From assembly GCF_017876775.1 (NCBI RefSeq), contig NZ_JAGIOP010000002.1, forward strand, positions 3,906,001 through 3,970,000: a DNA stretch of 64,000 nt. The letters are read 5' to 3'. A model generated the notes under the pieces. The model saw only the letters and a list, made by a program, of their open reading frames with translations, was not told the DNA's origin and searched no databases. The position numbers were made by a program, and so were the translations under genes. The DNA comes from Mycolicibacterium lutetiense (lineage in GTDB: Bacteria > Actinomycetota > Actinomycetes > Mycobacteriales > Mycobacteriaceae). Positions 35,943 through 46,323 of the stretch are shown piece by piece (within the stretch, counting starts at the first letter, position 1; each line of letters opens with the position of its first letter).

Positions 35943-36320
35943 TTACAGCGAGTCCGGCCCTTCGATGACCTGCTTGGCCACTTTCATCGCCGTGTTGGCA
36001 TTCGGAAAACCCGCGTAGCCGCTGGAGTGGTAGATGACTTCGGCGATCTCGTCCTCGGCGAGGCCGTTGCGCAGGCCGATCCTGACATGCGACTCGAACT
36101 CATCGGTGGCCCGCAGGGCGATCAAGATGCCCATGGTGACCAGGCTGCGGTCACGTCGGCTCAACCCCTCGCGGCTCCACAGTCGGCCGAAGACGTTGTC
36201 GACGCCGATCGCCAGCAGCTCATCGCCGAAGCTGCCGTCGGGCTCGACGTTCTTCGCCGACAGACGCGGCACCATCTCCTGTAGGACCCGCAGACCCTGT
36301 TCGCGTACGTCGTCAGTCAT
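35943..36320 (-). CDS. Carboxymuconolactone-decarboxylase-family protein
   Basis: A 125-residue helical protein with the CMD pattern: LWSREGLSRRDRSLVTMGILIAL, HVRIGLRNGLAEDEIAEVIYHSSGYAGFPNA. The arrangement with a histidine in HVRIGLRNG fits 4-carboxymuconolactone decarboxylase (PcaC-like) rather than AhpD, which would carry a CxxC; no CxxC is present. No protocatechuate genes are nearby, so the true substrate is open. It is the first gene of the island behind tRNA-Thr. Start ATG at 36320. Confidence 0.85.
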   Translation of the reverse strand: MTDDVREQGLRVLQEMVPRLSAKNVEPDGSFGDELLAIGVDNVFGRLWSREGLSRRDRSLVTMGILIALRATDEFESHVRIGLRNGLAEDEIAEVIYHSSGYAGFPNANTAMKVAKQVIEGPDSL

Positions 36321-36349
36321 GCCAGCCAGCTTGGCATGTGCGCGACGGG

Positions 36350-36835
36350 CTACTCGCCGGTGGCGGTGATGACGACGACGGGTGCGTCCGCGGCCAGGAA
36401 TACGTGCCCGCTGATCTTGGTGGATCGGAACGCCCGGTCCAACTGGTCGCCGGCGAGGTAACCGCCCTGTGGCAGGTTGCCGCGCAGGGTTTCCCAGACG
36501 TCGGGCTGGTCGGCGGTCGGAACGGGTCGATGCGTCGCCTTCAAACGGTCCGCGGTCGCTGGGCTCACTTCGATGATGGCGTCGATCCAGTACAACGACG
36601 GGCCGGGCACTCGTGGGTCACCCATATCGCCGCTTACCCACGATGCCGAGACCGGCGATCCGAGTGCAGGAAAGCGCTTGGTCAACGGTTCGAGTTCGTG
36701 CCGGACCGGATTGGACGTTGTCTTGGCCGCGGGAGCGTTCGGTGATGCCGGGGGAGCTGGGTTGCACGCTGAGACAACGAAAGTCAGGCAAACGAGGATT
36801 GCGGCGAGTATGCGTTGTGGTGGCGTGGTGCTCAA
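36350..36835 (-). CDS. Lipoprotein of unknown function
   Basis: A 161-residue protein with a signal peptide and lipobox VSAC near residues 20-23, then a Pro/Ala linker and a compact domain (WIDAIIEVSPATADRLKA, KISGHVFLAADAPVVVITATGE). The start is TTG at 36835, with GGAGGA about 6 nt upstream. The TTG overlaps the TGA of the upstream membrane-protein gene (TTGA), which settles the start. A longer frame to 36994 is shadow. I do not recognise a family. Confidence 0.75.
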   Translation of the reverse strand: MSTTPPQRILAAILVCLTFVVSACNPAPPASPNAPAAKTTSNPVRHELEPLTKRFPALGSPVSASWVSGDMGDPRVPGPSLYWIDAIIEVSPATADRLKATHRPVPTADQPDVWETLRGNLPQGGYLAGDQLDRAFRSTKISGHVFLAADAPVVVITATGE

Positions 36836-37170
36836 TTGTCGTCCTCCGCCAGCGCTGGAGGGGGATCGGGTTCGCGGTGAACTTCCAGGAACGCAAACGT
36901 TGTTCCGCCGATCTTGATCATGGGGGAGTAGGCGAATGCCGTCACGACAAGAAACATCGTCATCGCACCGGCGACAAATAAACCGTCCGGCCAATCAGGG
37001 AGGACTGCACAGAACGCGAGTAATGCTGCCGCCCCCGTACAGCTCCAATAGACGCGACGCTGGATCGAGGCAGGGGACAGAGTCGCTGACTTCCAGAACG
37101 GAAACCAACTCGCAGCAATCGCAACAACGATCGCGGCCATCGCTGCTTTGCCAAGCCAGTTATCAGTCAT
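36832..37170 (-). CDS. Three-span membrane protein
   Basis: A 112-residue protein with three hydrophobic segments (about 8-26, 40-60, 64-84) and a polar C-terminus (EVHREPDPPPALAEDDN). Coupled by TTGA to the lipoprotein, so the two probably work together at the envelope. The first helix includes WFPFW, giving an aromatic interface. Family unknown. The GC content of this part is visibly lower than that of the core genes, consistent with an island. Confidence 0.75.
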   Translation of the reverse strand: MTDNWLGKAAMAAIVVAIAASWFPFWKSATLSPASIQRRVYWSCTGAAALLAFCAVLPDWPDGLFVAGAMTMFLVVTAFAYSPMIKIGGTTFAFLEVHREPDPPPALAEDDN

Positions 37171-37540
37171 CGAGGCGCCACACTATCGGCTAGGAGAGAT
37201 ACCGGCGGGGCAAAGTGGCTGCTCTACACCGCCGACGAGGCTGCACCGGCCGCGGTGATCCCACAATGTAAGTGGACTAATGACGCGCAACACTAGCTGG
37301 ATTGCTCGGGCCAGCCGGGGCTAGGGGCGGCTGTCGGAAAGTCGTCACGCGAGTGGTCGCCGTTGGTGAAGAACGCTCGCTGTTCCGAGCCTACGATTTG
37401 TCAGGGCCTCCCATGCACCCTTGAGTCCGGTGACCCGCCGACCACCTTCATTCATCTCGTCGAGGGACTGCTGGATGGTGCTACCGACCTTTCGAGGCCT
37501 AGGCCGACGAGCATCGAGGTGATCGCATGTCTGCTCTTGC
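37171..37540. other. Gap without a supported gene
   Basis: No gene in this stretch can be supported. One open frame on the minus strand (37345-37554, 69 codons) has no ribosome-binding site, no recognisable motif and an unusual composition. The stretch probably holds the promoter for the 37170 gene pair and the end of the split lipoprotein gene. A short GTCACGCGAGTGG at 37345 resembles one arm of the palindrome near 35890, perhaps a degenerate copy. Confidence 0.4.
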
Positions 37541-37849
37541 CTAGCTGGCCCCACCGCCGGGCCAACCTGGTTGTGGCGGCAGTGATGGCGGCGGTTCAGG
37601 CGAGACGAAGGGATCGGGTCGGTCCGGGGGTGTGCCTGGCGCTGGTTTGCCGCAGGGCAATCGCCCAGCGATCAGCGGCGTGATGTCGGTGATCACCCAC
37701 GTGCCGAAGACGTCATCGGTGGGACGGTTCGCCGGGCCACGCTGCATCGCAGGGGGTGTGTGTTGTTTCTCGATGGGCAGGTCCGGATTTGGGCTGTAGG
37801 TGATGATAGACCCAAATCCGTATTTGTCGGTGGCTACGGTTTCGTACAA
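37541..37849 (-). pseudogene. C-terminal part of a probably frameshifted lipoprotein
   Basis: This 102-residue frame (GFGSIITYSPNPDLP, then DDVFGTWVITDITPL and a Pro-rich tail) begins only with a TTG directly after a TGA. It overlaps the end of the preceding lipoprotein frame by 16 bp. It has no signal or ribosome-binding site of its own. One inserted base around 37845 would join it to the upstream protein as a single product of about 260 residues. I read it as the detached C-terminus of that gene, though a sequencing error or a separate coupled gene cannot be excluded. Confidence 0.5.
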
Positions 37850-38310
37850 TCATTGCCAGGAGGCTTGGAAGCGGTCATCGATTTGTAATTGCAGACGCCA
37901 GCTGTCCGTGTCTCGCCATCCCGGCTGAATTTCACTACCTCGTAGTAGTCGGTTCCTGCGTAGGACCACCCCTTATTGGGGAGGGAGAAGTAATTGTCGG
38001 CGCGTTCAGGGTTATTGAACGCGCGCGCAAAGCCCGGAAAACCGACGTTGTCGAGAGCGTTGCGCTTGCGTACCAGCGTGAGGTCTGCCGCGCGCTGCGC
38101 CTCCATCACGGCCCTGATGAAGGTGCCGTCAGGCGACATGAGATCCACCGCCGGGTTTTCTATCCAACGGGAGGTCGTGTAGTTGGCTGTTTCGGGGAGC
38201 GGTGTAGCTGGACTCTCCGAGTCGGAATCGCCGGGGGTGCACGAAACTACTGTGAGCGCGGCCATGGTGGCCGCCCCACATCTGCGGAGCGTGCTAACGC
38301 AACGTTTCAT
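37834..38310 (-). CDS. Lipoprotein, probably truncated by frameshift
   Basis: 158 residues with signal peptide and lipobox VVSC near 21-24, then a Ser/Pro linker and the segment FIRAVMEAQRAADLTLVRKRN. It ends abruptly at NDCTKP. The ATG at 38310 lies one base after the end of the EspA/EspE-like gene, with GGGGGGA upstream, so they form an operon. The abrupt end next to the ORF 37541-37849 suggests a broken gene. Family not recognised. Confidence 0.65.
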   Translation of the reverse strand: MKRCVSTLRRCGAATMAALTVVSCTPGDSDSESPATPLPETANYTTSRWIENPAVDLMSPDGTFIRAVMEAQRAADLTLVRKRNALDNVGFPGFARAFNNPERADNYFSLPNKGWSYAGTDYYEVVKFSRDGETRTAGVCNYKSMTASKPPGNDCTKP

Positions 38311-38314
38311 CCAC

Positions 38315-38818
38315 CTATCCCCCCTTCAGCTCGTCATACTCGTTCTTGAGCCCGTTGACGCGCAGACCGATTTTGAGCATGTCTCCGTTGGCGGTGCTGA
38401 CGGTGTTGTTGACCTGGGTGATGCCTTCCTTGGCGATCGGGATCAGGCTGTTCTCGCGGGCTTGGGCGCTGAGTGATTTGGGGAGTGAGTCGACGGCGCT
38501 GTCGACCCAGGACTTTGTGGTGTCGAGTTGAGTGCGTCCGTTGGTGACGATGTTGGCCGCGTTGGTGACTTCGGCGGCCATCTTCTTGTCGAGATCGGCG
38601 AGCTTCTGGTACACGCCGGCGTGCTCTTTGTTGGCTGCGGCGTAAGCCTGTGACCCCGGACCCTGCCACCGTTCGTCGGGCAGAGCCGAGTCGACCATGC
38701 CCTTCATCTTCAGCAGCTGGGAGCTGCCGTCGTGCTGGGAGCCGTCGGTAGGCGTGCCGACGCCGAAGGTTGCCCGTGCCTTGTTCCACGTGGAATAGAA
38801 GCCGTCCAGCGCGCTCAC
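38315..38818 (-). CDS. EspA/EspE-like type VII secretion-associated protein (orphan)
   Basis: A 167-residue helical protein starting SALDGFYSTWNKARATFG. It contains WQGPGSQAYAAANKEHA, a WxG-like helical-hairpin turn typical of EspA/EspE N-terminal domains, and a long helix (KLADLDKKMAAEVTNAANIV) after it. In mycobacteria such proteins are exported through ESX-1-type systems with partners encoded nearby; no esx, ecc or PE/PPE gene is in this window, so it is an orphan. The GTG at 38818 has GGGGGGA 6 nt upstream. The lipoprotein gene follows closely. Confidence 0.75.
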   Translation of the reverse strand: MSALDGFYSTWNKARATFGVGTPTDGSQHDGSSQLLKMKGMVDSALPDERWQGPGSQAYAAANKEHAGVYQKLADLDKKMAAEVTNAANIVTNGRTQLDTTKSWVDSAVDSLPKSLSAQARENSLIPIAKEGITQVNNTVSTANGDMLKIGLRVNGLKNEYDELKGG

Positions 38819-38874
38819 AGATCGTCCCCCCACCAGGATCCCGACAGTCGACCGTCAGTATCTCAGCACGCTGA

Positions 38875-41604
<2,730 letters not shown>

Positions 41605-41608
41605 AAGA

Positions 41609-41637
41609 TTGTGAGTACTCACTTTCTGGTTTAGCGT
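41609..41637 (+). promoter_or_regulatory. Promoter with palindromic operator before the amidohydrolase
   Basis: The 39-bp gap holds TTGTGA (41609-41614), 17 bp, then TAGCGT (41632-41637). The predicted start falls at or next to the A of the ATG at 41644, so the mRNA would be leaderless. A perfect 12-bp palindrome, GTGAGTACTCAC (41611-41622), covers the -35 box and fits an operator for the TetR regulator encoded at 43428. Confidence 0.6.
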
Positions 41638-41643
41638 TGCGTC

Positions 41644-43425
41644 ATGTCCTACGACGTCATCGTTCGCAACGGCTTGTGGTTCGACGGCACCGGCGCCCCG
41701 CCGCAGGTCCGTACGCTGGGGATTCGCGATGGATTGGTGGTCGCGGTGTCGGCCACCCCGCTCGACGAAACCGACTGCCCCGATGTCATCGACGCCGGCG
41801 GTAAATGGGTGCTGCCCGGCTTCGTCGACGTCCACACTCATTACGACGCCGAGGTCCTGCTCGATCCGGGTCTGCGGGAGTCGGTGCGCCACGGCGTGAC
41901 CACTGTGCTGCTCGGCATGTGCTCGCTCTCGACGGTGTACGCCGATGCCGAAGACGCCGCCGACCTGTTCAGCCGGGTCGAGGCGGTTCCGCGTCAGTAC
42001 GTACTGGGCGCCTTGGAGCAGCACAAGACCTGGTCGGGTCCGGCCGAGTACGTGAAGGTGATCGACGAGCTGCCGCTGGGCCCGAATATCGCGTCACTGC
42101 TGGGGCATTCGGATCTGCGGGCCTCGGTCCTGGGACTGGATCGGGCCACTACTCGCGGCGTCACCCCGACCGACGCCGAACTGGAGACCATGGCGGCCAA
42201 ACTCGACGAGGCGCTCGAAGCGGGCATGCTCGGTCTGTCCGGGATGGATGCGGCGATCGACAAGCTCGACGGGGACCGGTTCCGGTCCCGCGCATTGCCG
42301 TCGACGTTCGCCACCTGGCGTGAGCGTCGGCGCCTGATCAAGGTCTTGCGCAAGCGCGGACGGATTCTGCAGAGCGCGCCGAATGTGGCGAAAGTTCATG
42401 AGGCACTGAACTTCTTCCTGGAGAGCAGTGGCCAGTTCGGCCGGCGACCGGATGTGCGGATGAGCCTGCTGGTGTCGGCCGACGCCAAGTCCTCGCCCGG
42501 CGCGGTGCGGGTGCTCGGGCCGGGTGCCCGGCTGCTCAACCGGGTCCTGGGCGCCAAGGTCCGGTTCCAGCATCTGCCGGTGCCGTTCGAATTGTATTCG
42601 GACGGAATCGATCTGCCCGTGTTCGAGGAGTTCGGTGCGGGCACCGCGGCGCTGCATCTCAAAGATCAACTGGAGCGCAACAAGTTGCTCGCCGATCCCG
42701 AGTACCGCCGCCGGTTCCGCAAGTCGTTCGACCGGCGCGTACTCGGACCGACCCTGTGGCACCGCGACTTCCACGACGCGACCATCGTCGAATGCCCCGA
42801 CGAGAGCCTGGTCGGCAAGACCTTCGGGCAGATCGCCGATGAGCGCGGCATCCATCCGCTCGACGCGTTCCTCGACGTCCTGGTCGACAACGGTGAACGC
42901 AACGTTCGGTGGACCACCATCGTGGCCAACAACCGGCCGAAGTTCCTCGACAAGCTCGCCAAGGAACCGTCGGTGCACATGGGTTTCTCGGATGCCGGTG
43001 CGCACCTGCGCAATATGGCCTTCTACAACTACCCGGTGAAGCTGCTCAAGCGGGTCCGCGATGCGCAGTTGGCCGGTAAGCCGTTCATGACCCCCGAGCA
43101 CGCCGTGCACCGGCTGACCGCCGAGGTGGCCGACTGGTTCGGCGTCGCGGCCGGCACGCTGCGCCACGGCGACCGTGCCGACTTCGTGGTGATCGACCCG
43201 GCCGGTCTCAACGACTCGGTGGAGGCGTACCACGAGGAACCGGTCACGTTCTACGGCGGGCTGAGCCGCATGGTGAACCGCAGCGACGACGCCGTCCTCG
43301 CCACGGCCGTCAACGGTGCGGTGGTCTTCCGCAACGGTCAGTTCCGCGACGGCTACGGCGAATCGGTGAAATCGGGCCGCTACCTCCGGGCCGGAGCCGA
43401 GCAACTGGACCACACCCCGGTCTAG
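41644..43425 (+). CDS. N-acyl-D-amino-acid deacylase-type amidohydrolase
   Basis: A 593-residue member of the D-aminoacylase branch of amidohydrolases: the HxH motif HTHYD after FVDV, the metal-bridging Cys region GMCSLS, a His in LLGHSDLR, and the late Asp in GFSDAGAHL. The family hydrolyses N-acyl-D-amino acids or related amides. Length and motifs are typical; substrate unknown. It is followed two bases later by a TetR gene, so they are an operon, and the promoter carries a TetR-type palindrome. No obvious signal peptide. Confidence 0.88.
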   Translation: MSYDVIVRNGLWFDGTGAPPQVRTLGIRDGLVVAVSATPLDETDCPDVIDAGGKWVLPGFVDVHTHYDAEVLLDPGLRESVRHGVTTVLLGMCSLSTVYADAEDAADLFSRVEAVPRQYVLGALEQHKTWSGPAEYVKVIDELPLGPNIASLLGHSDLRASVLGLDRATTRGVTPTDAELETMAAKLDEALEAGMLGLSGMDAAIDKLDGDRFRSRALPSTFATWRERRRLIKVLRKRGRILQSAPNVAKVHEALNFFLESSGQFGRRPDVRMSLLVSADAKSSPGAVRVLGPGARLLNRVLGAKVRFQHLPVPFELYSDGIDLPVFEEFGAGTAALHLKDQLERNKLLADPEYRRRFRKSFDRRVLGPTLWHRDFHDATIVECPDESLVGKTFGQIADERGIHPLDAFLDVLVDNGERNVRWTTIVANNRPKFLDKLAKEPSVHMGFSDAGAHLRNMAFYNYPVKLLKRVRDAQLAGKPFMTPEHAVHRLTAEVADWFGVAAGTLRHGDRADFVVIDPAGLNDSVEAYHEEPVTFYGGLSRMVNRSDDAVLATAVNGAVVFRNGQFRDGYGESVKSGRYLRAGAEQLDHTPV

Positions 43426-43427
43426 CG

Positions 43428-44009
43428 ATGGCCAGAACCCAGCAGCAGCGCCGCGAGGAAACCGTCGCGCGATTACTCGACGCCGCCATCGACACCATCA
43501 TCGAGGTCGGCTACGCCAAGGCCTCGGCGGCGGTGATCGCCAGGCGGGCCAAGGTTTCCGACGGCGCGCTGTTCCGGCATTTCCCCACCATGAGTGACTT
43601 CATGGCGGCCACGGCGCGAGAGGTGGCGCGCCGTCAGGTGGAGTTGGGCAGCAAGCTGGGTGCGGATATCGCCGCCGAGCAACCTGTGTTGCCGGCGGCA
43701 CTGACGATCCTGCGCGACATCGCGGGCAGCGACACCAACACCGTGTGGCATGAGCTCCTGATGGCGGCGCGCACCGACGAAAAGCTGCGGGGCCCGCTGC
43801 AAACGGTGCTTGCCGAATACATCCACAACATCTACGAAACCGCCAAGCACGCGCCCGGCATGGAGCAGATCCCCGAGGAAGATTTCGCTGTACTGCTGAC
43901 CATTGTGCTCAACACATTCGACGGCGCGGCCATGGTGCGCCGCGTGCTCCCACTGCCCGAACTTGAGGACGCCCGGATCGCCATGCTGGCGGAGTTGCTC
44001 AGCCGTTAG
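43428..44009 (+). CDS. TetR-family transcriptional regulator
   Basis: A 193-residue TetR-type protein. The N-terminal HTH (TVARLLDAAIDTIIEVGYAKASAAVIARRAKVSDGALFRHFPTM) is canonical: helix 3 lies in SDGALFRHFP. The C-terminal ligand domain (80-190) is helical. It lies in the same transcript as the amidohydrolase and probably represses it by binding GTGAGTACTCAC at 41611-41622. Its effector would then be an N-acyl amino acid or similar. Its stop overlaps the convergent DUF2304 stop by 3 bp. Confidence 0.9.
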   Translation: MARTQQQRREETVARLLDAAIDTIIEVGYAKASAAVIARRAKVSDGALFRHFPTMSDFMAATAREVARRQVELGSKLGADIAAEQPVLPAALTILRDIAGSDTNTVWHELLMAARTDEKLRGPLQTVLAEYIHNIYETAKHAPGMEQIPEEDFAVLLTIVLNTFDGAAMVRRVLPLPELEDARIAMLAELLSR

Positions 44010-44353
44010 CCCTGAACGTCTTCCGGCACTCGCACGTTCTGCAGGGCCACGGCCCGGGCCAGTCGGGCGTAGCGCAGCTCGAGATCTTTGATGCGCAGGT
44101 ACGTCGACAGCGTGACGAATACGAACGCGATGATGAGCACGTACTCCATCAGGTCCGTACCGCGTTTCACCCCAAGCCAATTGGCCACCACGGTGGTGTC
44201 GTCGGGGCGCAGGATCGCGTAAATGCCCGCGGCCACGAACAACACGAAGCCGACCTTCACCCACGCCTTGGATCGAGCACTGCGCCGTGACCCGAGCAGG
44301 TACGCCAACAGCACCAGGACCGCGACGATCAGCAGTGCCTGAATCCAGTTCAT
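44006..44353 (-). CDS. DUF2304-family membrane protein (Rv3632-like)
   Basis: A 115-residue protein with three hydrophobic helices (about 5-18, 29-42, 65-85) and a C-terminal coil with LELRYARLARAVALQNVR. The DUF2304 family commonly accompanies GT2 glycosyltransferases in bacteria and may anchor them. The ATG at 44353 overlaps the GT2 TGA as ATGA, so the pair is strictly coupled, as in M. tuberculosis Rv3631-Rv3632. An earlier start at 44476 is shadow. Confidence 0.85.
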   Translation of the reverse strand: MNWIQALLIVAVLVLLAYLLGSRRSARSKAWVKVGFVLFVAAGIYAILRPDDTTVVANWLGVKRGTDLMEYVLIIAFVFVTLSTYLRIKDLELRYARLARAVALQNVRVPEDVQG

Positions 44354-45048
44354 CGGGACATCCTTCTGCGTAAGAGCCCGTCGAAGAGGATGTTCACCCC
44401 GTTGAGCAGTGGTTGCCCCTTGGACTTCGAGTAGTCGGTGTAGAGGATCTCGACCGGTTCCTCGACCACGCGCCAACGGTTTTCGTATGCCAGCGCGATG
44501 AACTCACCGGCGTGGCTCATACCGTTCATGGTGAGGTTGAGTTCGTCGGCCACCGACTTGTTGAACACCCGCAGGCCGTTGTGGGCGTCGGTGAGCCCGA
44601 AGGCGCGGCTCTGCGGGCTCAGGAATGCCGCCGTGCGCAGGATGATCCGCTTCAACGGCGGGGTGTGCGTCACCGCATGGGCGTCCGGGTTGGCGAACCG
44701 GGTTCCCACCACCAGATCGGCACTGTCGGTGTCGAGCCGGTCGATCATCCGCACCACATCCTTGACCTGGTGCTGACCGTCGGCATCGAAGGTGGCGAAG
44801 ACGCGGGCGCCGGGCCGGCTGCGCGCGTATTCGACGCCGGTCTGGATCGCCGCGCCCTGACCGAGGTTCACCGGATGGGGGACGACGTGCGCGCCGGCCC
44901 GCACGGCGAGGTCGGCAGTGCCGTCGCGGCTGCCGTCGTCGACACAGACCACGTTAGGGAAAACCGAGCGCACGTCGGTGATGACGTCGCCGATGATGCT
45001 CGCCTCATTGAAGGCGGGGATGATGATCCAAACGTCGTGAAAGCGCAT
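44350..45048 (-). CDS. GT2 glycosyltransferase (Rv3631-like)
   Basis: A 232-residue GT-A family enzyme: IIIPAFNEA, VCVDDGSRDGT and FATFDADGQHQ (the DxD-type motif), then GTRFANP and a C-terminal YTDYSKSKGQPL. It resembles polyprenyl-phosphate glycosyltransferases, such as DPM1-like enzymes, that load sugars onto decaprenyl phosphate. No membrane domain of its own, so the coupled DUF2304 protein probably supplies one. I used the ATG at 45048; GTG/TTG alternatives lie 12-15 bp upstream. The flippase gene precedes it. Confidence 0.88.
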   Translation of the reverse strand: MRFHDVWIIIPAFNEASIIGDVITDVRSVFPNVVCVDDGSRDGTADLAVRAGAHVVPHPVNLGQGAAIQTGVEYARSRPGARVFATFDADGQHQVKDVVRMIDRLDTDSADLVVGTRFANPDAHAVTHTPPLKRIILRTAAFLSPQSRAFGLTDAHNGLRVFNKSVADELNLTMNGMSHAGEFIALAYENRWRVVEEPVEILYTDYSKSKGQPLLNGVNILFDGLLRRRMSR

Positions 45049-45072
45049 GTCGATGGGCACCAAACTACACGG

Positions 45073-46323
45073 TCAGGTCCGCGCGAGACGGGCCAGCGCG
45101 CCCAGGTGAACCGCGATCCCGACGAGCGGCCCGCACAGCAGCGCGATGACGGTGCGGGTCTCCAGTCCCACCGGTAGCAACAGCAGCGCGACCGCCGCGA
45201 CCGTGGCGATGATCCAGCCCGCCGCGTAGGCCCGGTGCAGGGCGGCGGCGACGGTTGCGGCGCCGGTCAGGGTGAGCATCGCGATGGCGACGGCGGCGGC
45301 CGTCAGCCAGGCCAGCAGGGGTCCGCCCGCGCGGTAGTCGTCGCCGAACCCCACCCGCAGTAGCCAGGGCCCGAGCAGTCCGGCCGCGACGACGCCCACG
45401 GCGCCCAGTGCGGCCACCGCGGCCGCGGGGGCCAGCAGTGCCCGCAGCCGTTTGTCGCGTTGGTCGACGAAGTGCGCGATCAGATTGCCCTGCATCGCGG
45501 TGAGCGGAACCAATAGAGGCGCCCGCGTCAGCGTCACGGCCAGGATCACCACACCGCCGGCCGCGCCCAGATCACCCGAGGTGGCCTTGAGCAGCACCGG
45601 GAATCCCATCACCAGGATCGCGCTGGCGCCGGCCGCGGCGATCGAGTGCGCGGCCCCGCGCAGGAATGTCGCGGGACTGCCCGCGGTGAGCAGGCCCGCT
45701 GCCAGGCGCGCCGCCGGTGCGGCGATCAGCATGATCAGCCAGGCCACCGCGCCGGCCACGGTGGCCCACAGAAACCCGGCCAGCCCCCAGCCGAGCACGA
45801 ACGTCGCGGCGGCGACGGCCACCCGGATTCCGGCATCGGTGACCATCAGGGCCCCGTACTCGCTCCAACGGTTGACCCCGGCGAGCATGCCGAGCAGGGT
45901 GGCGTGCAGGCAGAACCCGGCCAGTCCGACACTGAGCAGTACCACGCTCAGCGCCCGCGACTCGGCGAACACGTGCGCGCTCCACAGCGGTGAGCTGAGA
46001 GCGATCACGATGGCTGCGGCGATGCCGACCAGTCCGGCGATCCGCATCGGATGGGTCGTGGGCGCGCCGCTGAGATCGCGGTGCCGGGACGAGCGCACCT
46101 CGCGCGTGGCCTCCTGCAAGAGCCCGTTGGCGGCCCCGGTGACCAGGCCGAACGCACCCCAGAACACGCTGAAGATCGAGAATCCGGCCGGCTCGAGGTC
46201 ACGCGCGGCCAGGTACAGCACGGCGTAGCCACACAGCGCACTGATCGCCGTCGCCAGTCCGACGCGGGCGACGCTGCTGCGCGTGATGGGGCCTGTGGCG
46301 GGAGCGCCGCCGCCATCGGTCAC
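45073..46323 (-). CDS. Polysaccharide-exporter-like flippase (Rv3630-like)
   Basis: A 416-residue polytopic protein with about twelve hydrophobic helices and no large loops, the pattern of MOP/Wzx-type flippases (LATAISALCGYAVLYLAARD at the start). Such proteins flip lipid-linked sugars or other amphiphiles. The GTG at 46323 overlaps the TGA of the M1-peptidase gene. M. tuberculosis Rv3630 occupies the same position next to the GT2 gene but without the two large genes upstream. The cargo is unknown. Confidence 0.8.
   Translation of the reverse strand: MTDGGGAPATGPITRSSVARVGLATAISALCGYAVLYLAARDLEPAGFSIFSVFWGAFGLVTGAANGLLQEATREVRSSRHRDLSGAPTTHPMRIAGLVGIAAAIVIALSSPLWSAHVFAESRALSVVLLSVGLAGFCLHATLLGMLAGVNRWSEYGALMVTDAGIRVAVAAATFVLGWGLAGFLWATVAGAVAWLIMLIAAPAARLAAGLLTAGSPATFLRGAAHSIAAAGASAILVMGFPVLLKATSGDLGAAGGVVILAVTLTRAPLLVPLTAMQGNLIAHFVDQRDKRLRALLAPAAAVAALGAVGVVAAGLLGPWLLRVGFGDDYRAGGPLLAWLTAAAVAIAMLTLTGAATVAAALHRAYAAGWIIATVAAVALLLLPVGLETRTVIALLCGPLVGIAVHLGALARLART

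Noticed and set aside
37345..37554. 69-codon minus-strand ORF in the island
   Set aside because: No ribosome-binding site or motif, and it overlaps the lipoprotein fragment.
35869..38874. Insertion sequence or prophage behind tRNA-Thr
   Set aside because: No transposase, integrase or phage gene, no terminal repeats and no duplicate of the tRNA end were found.
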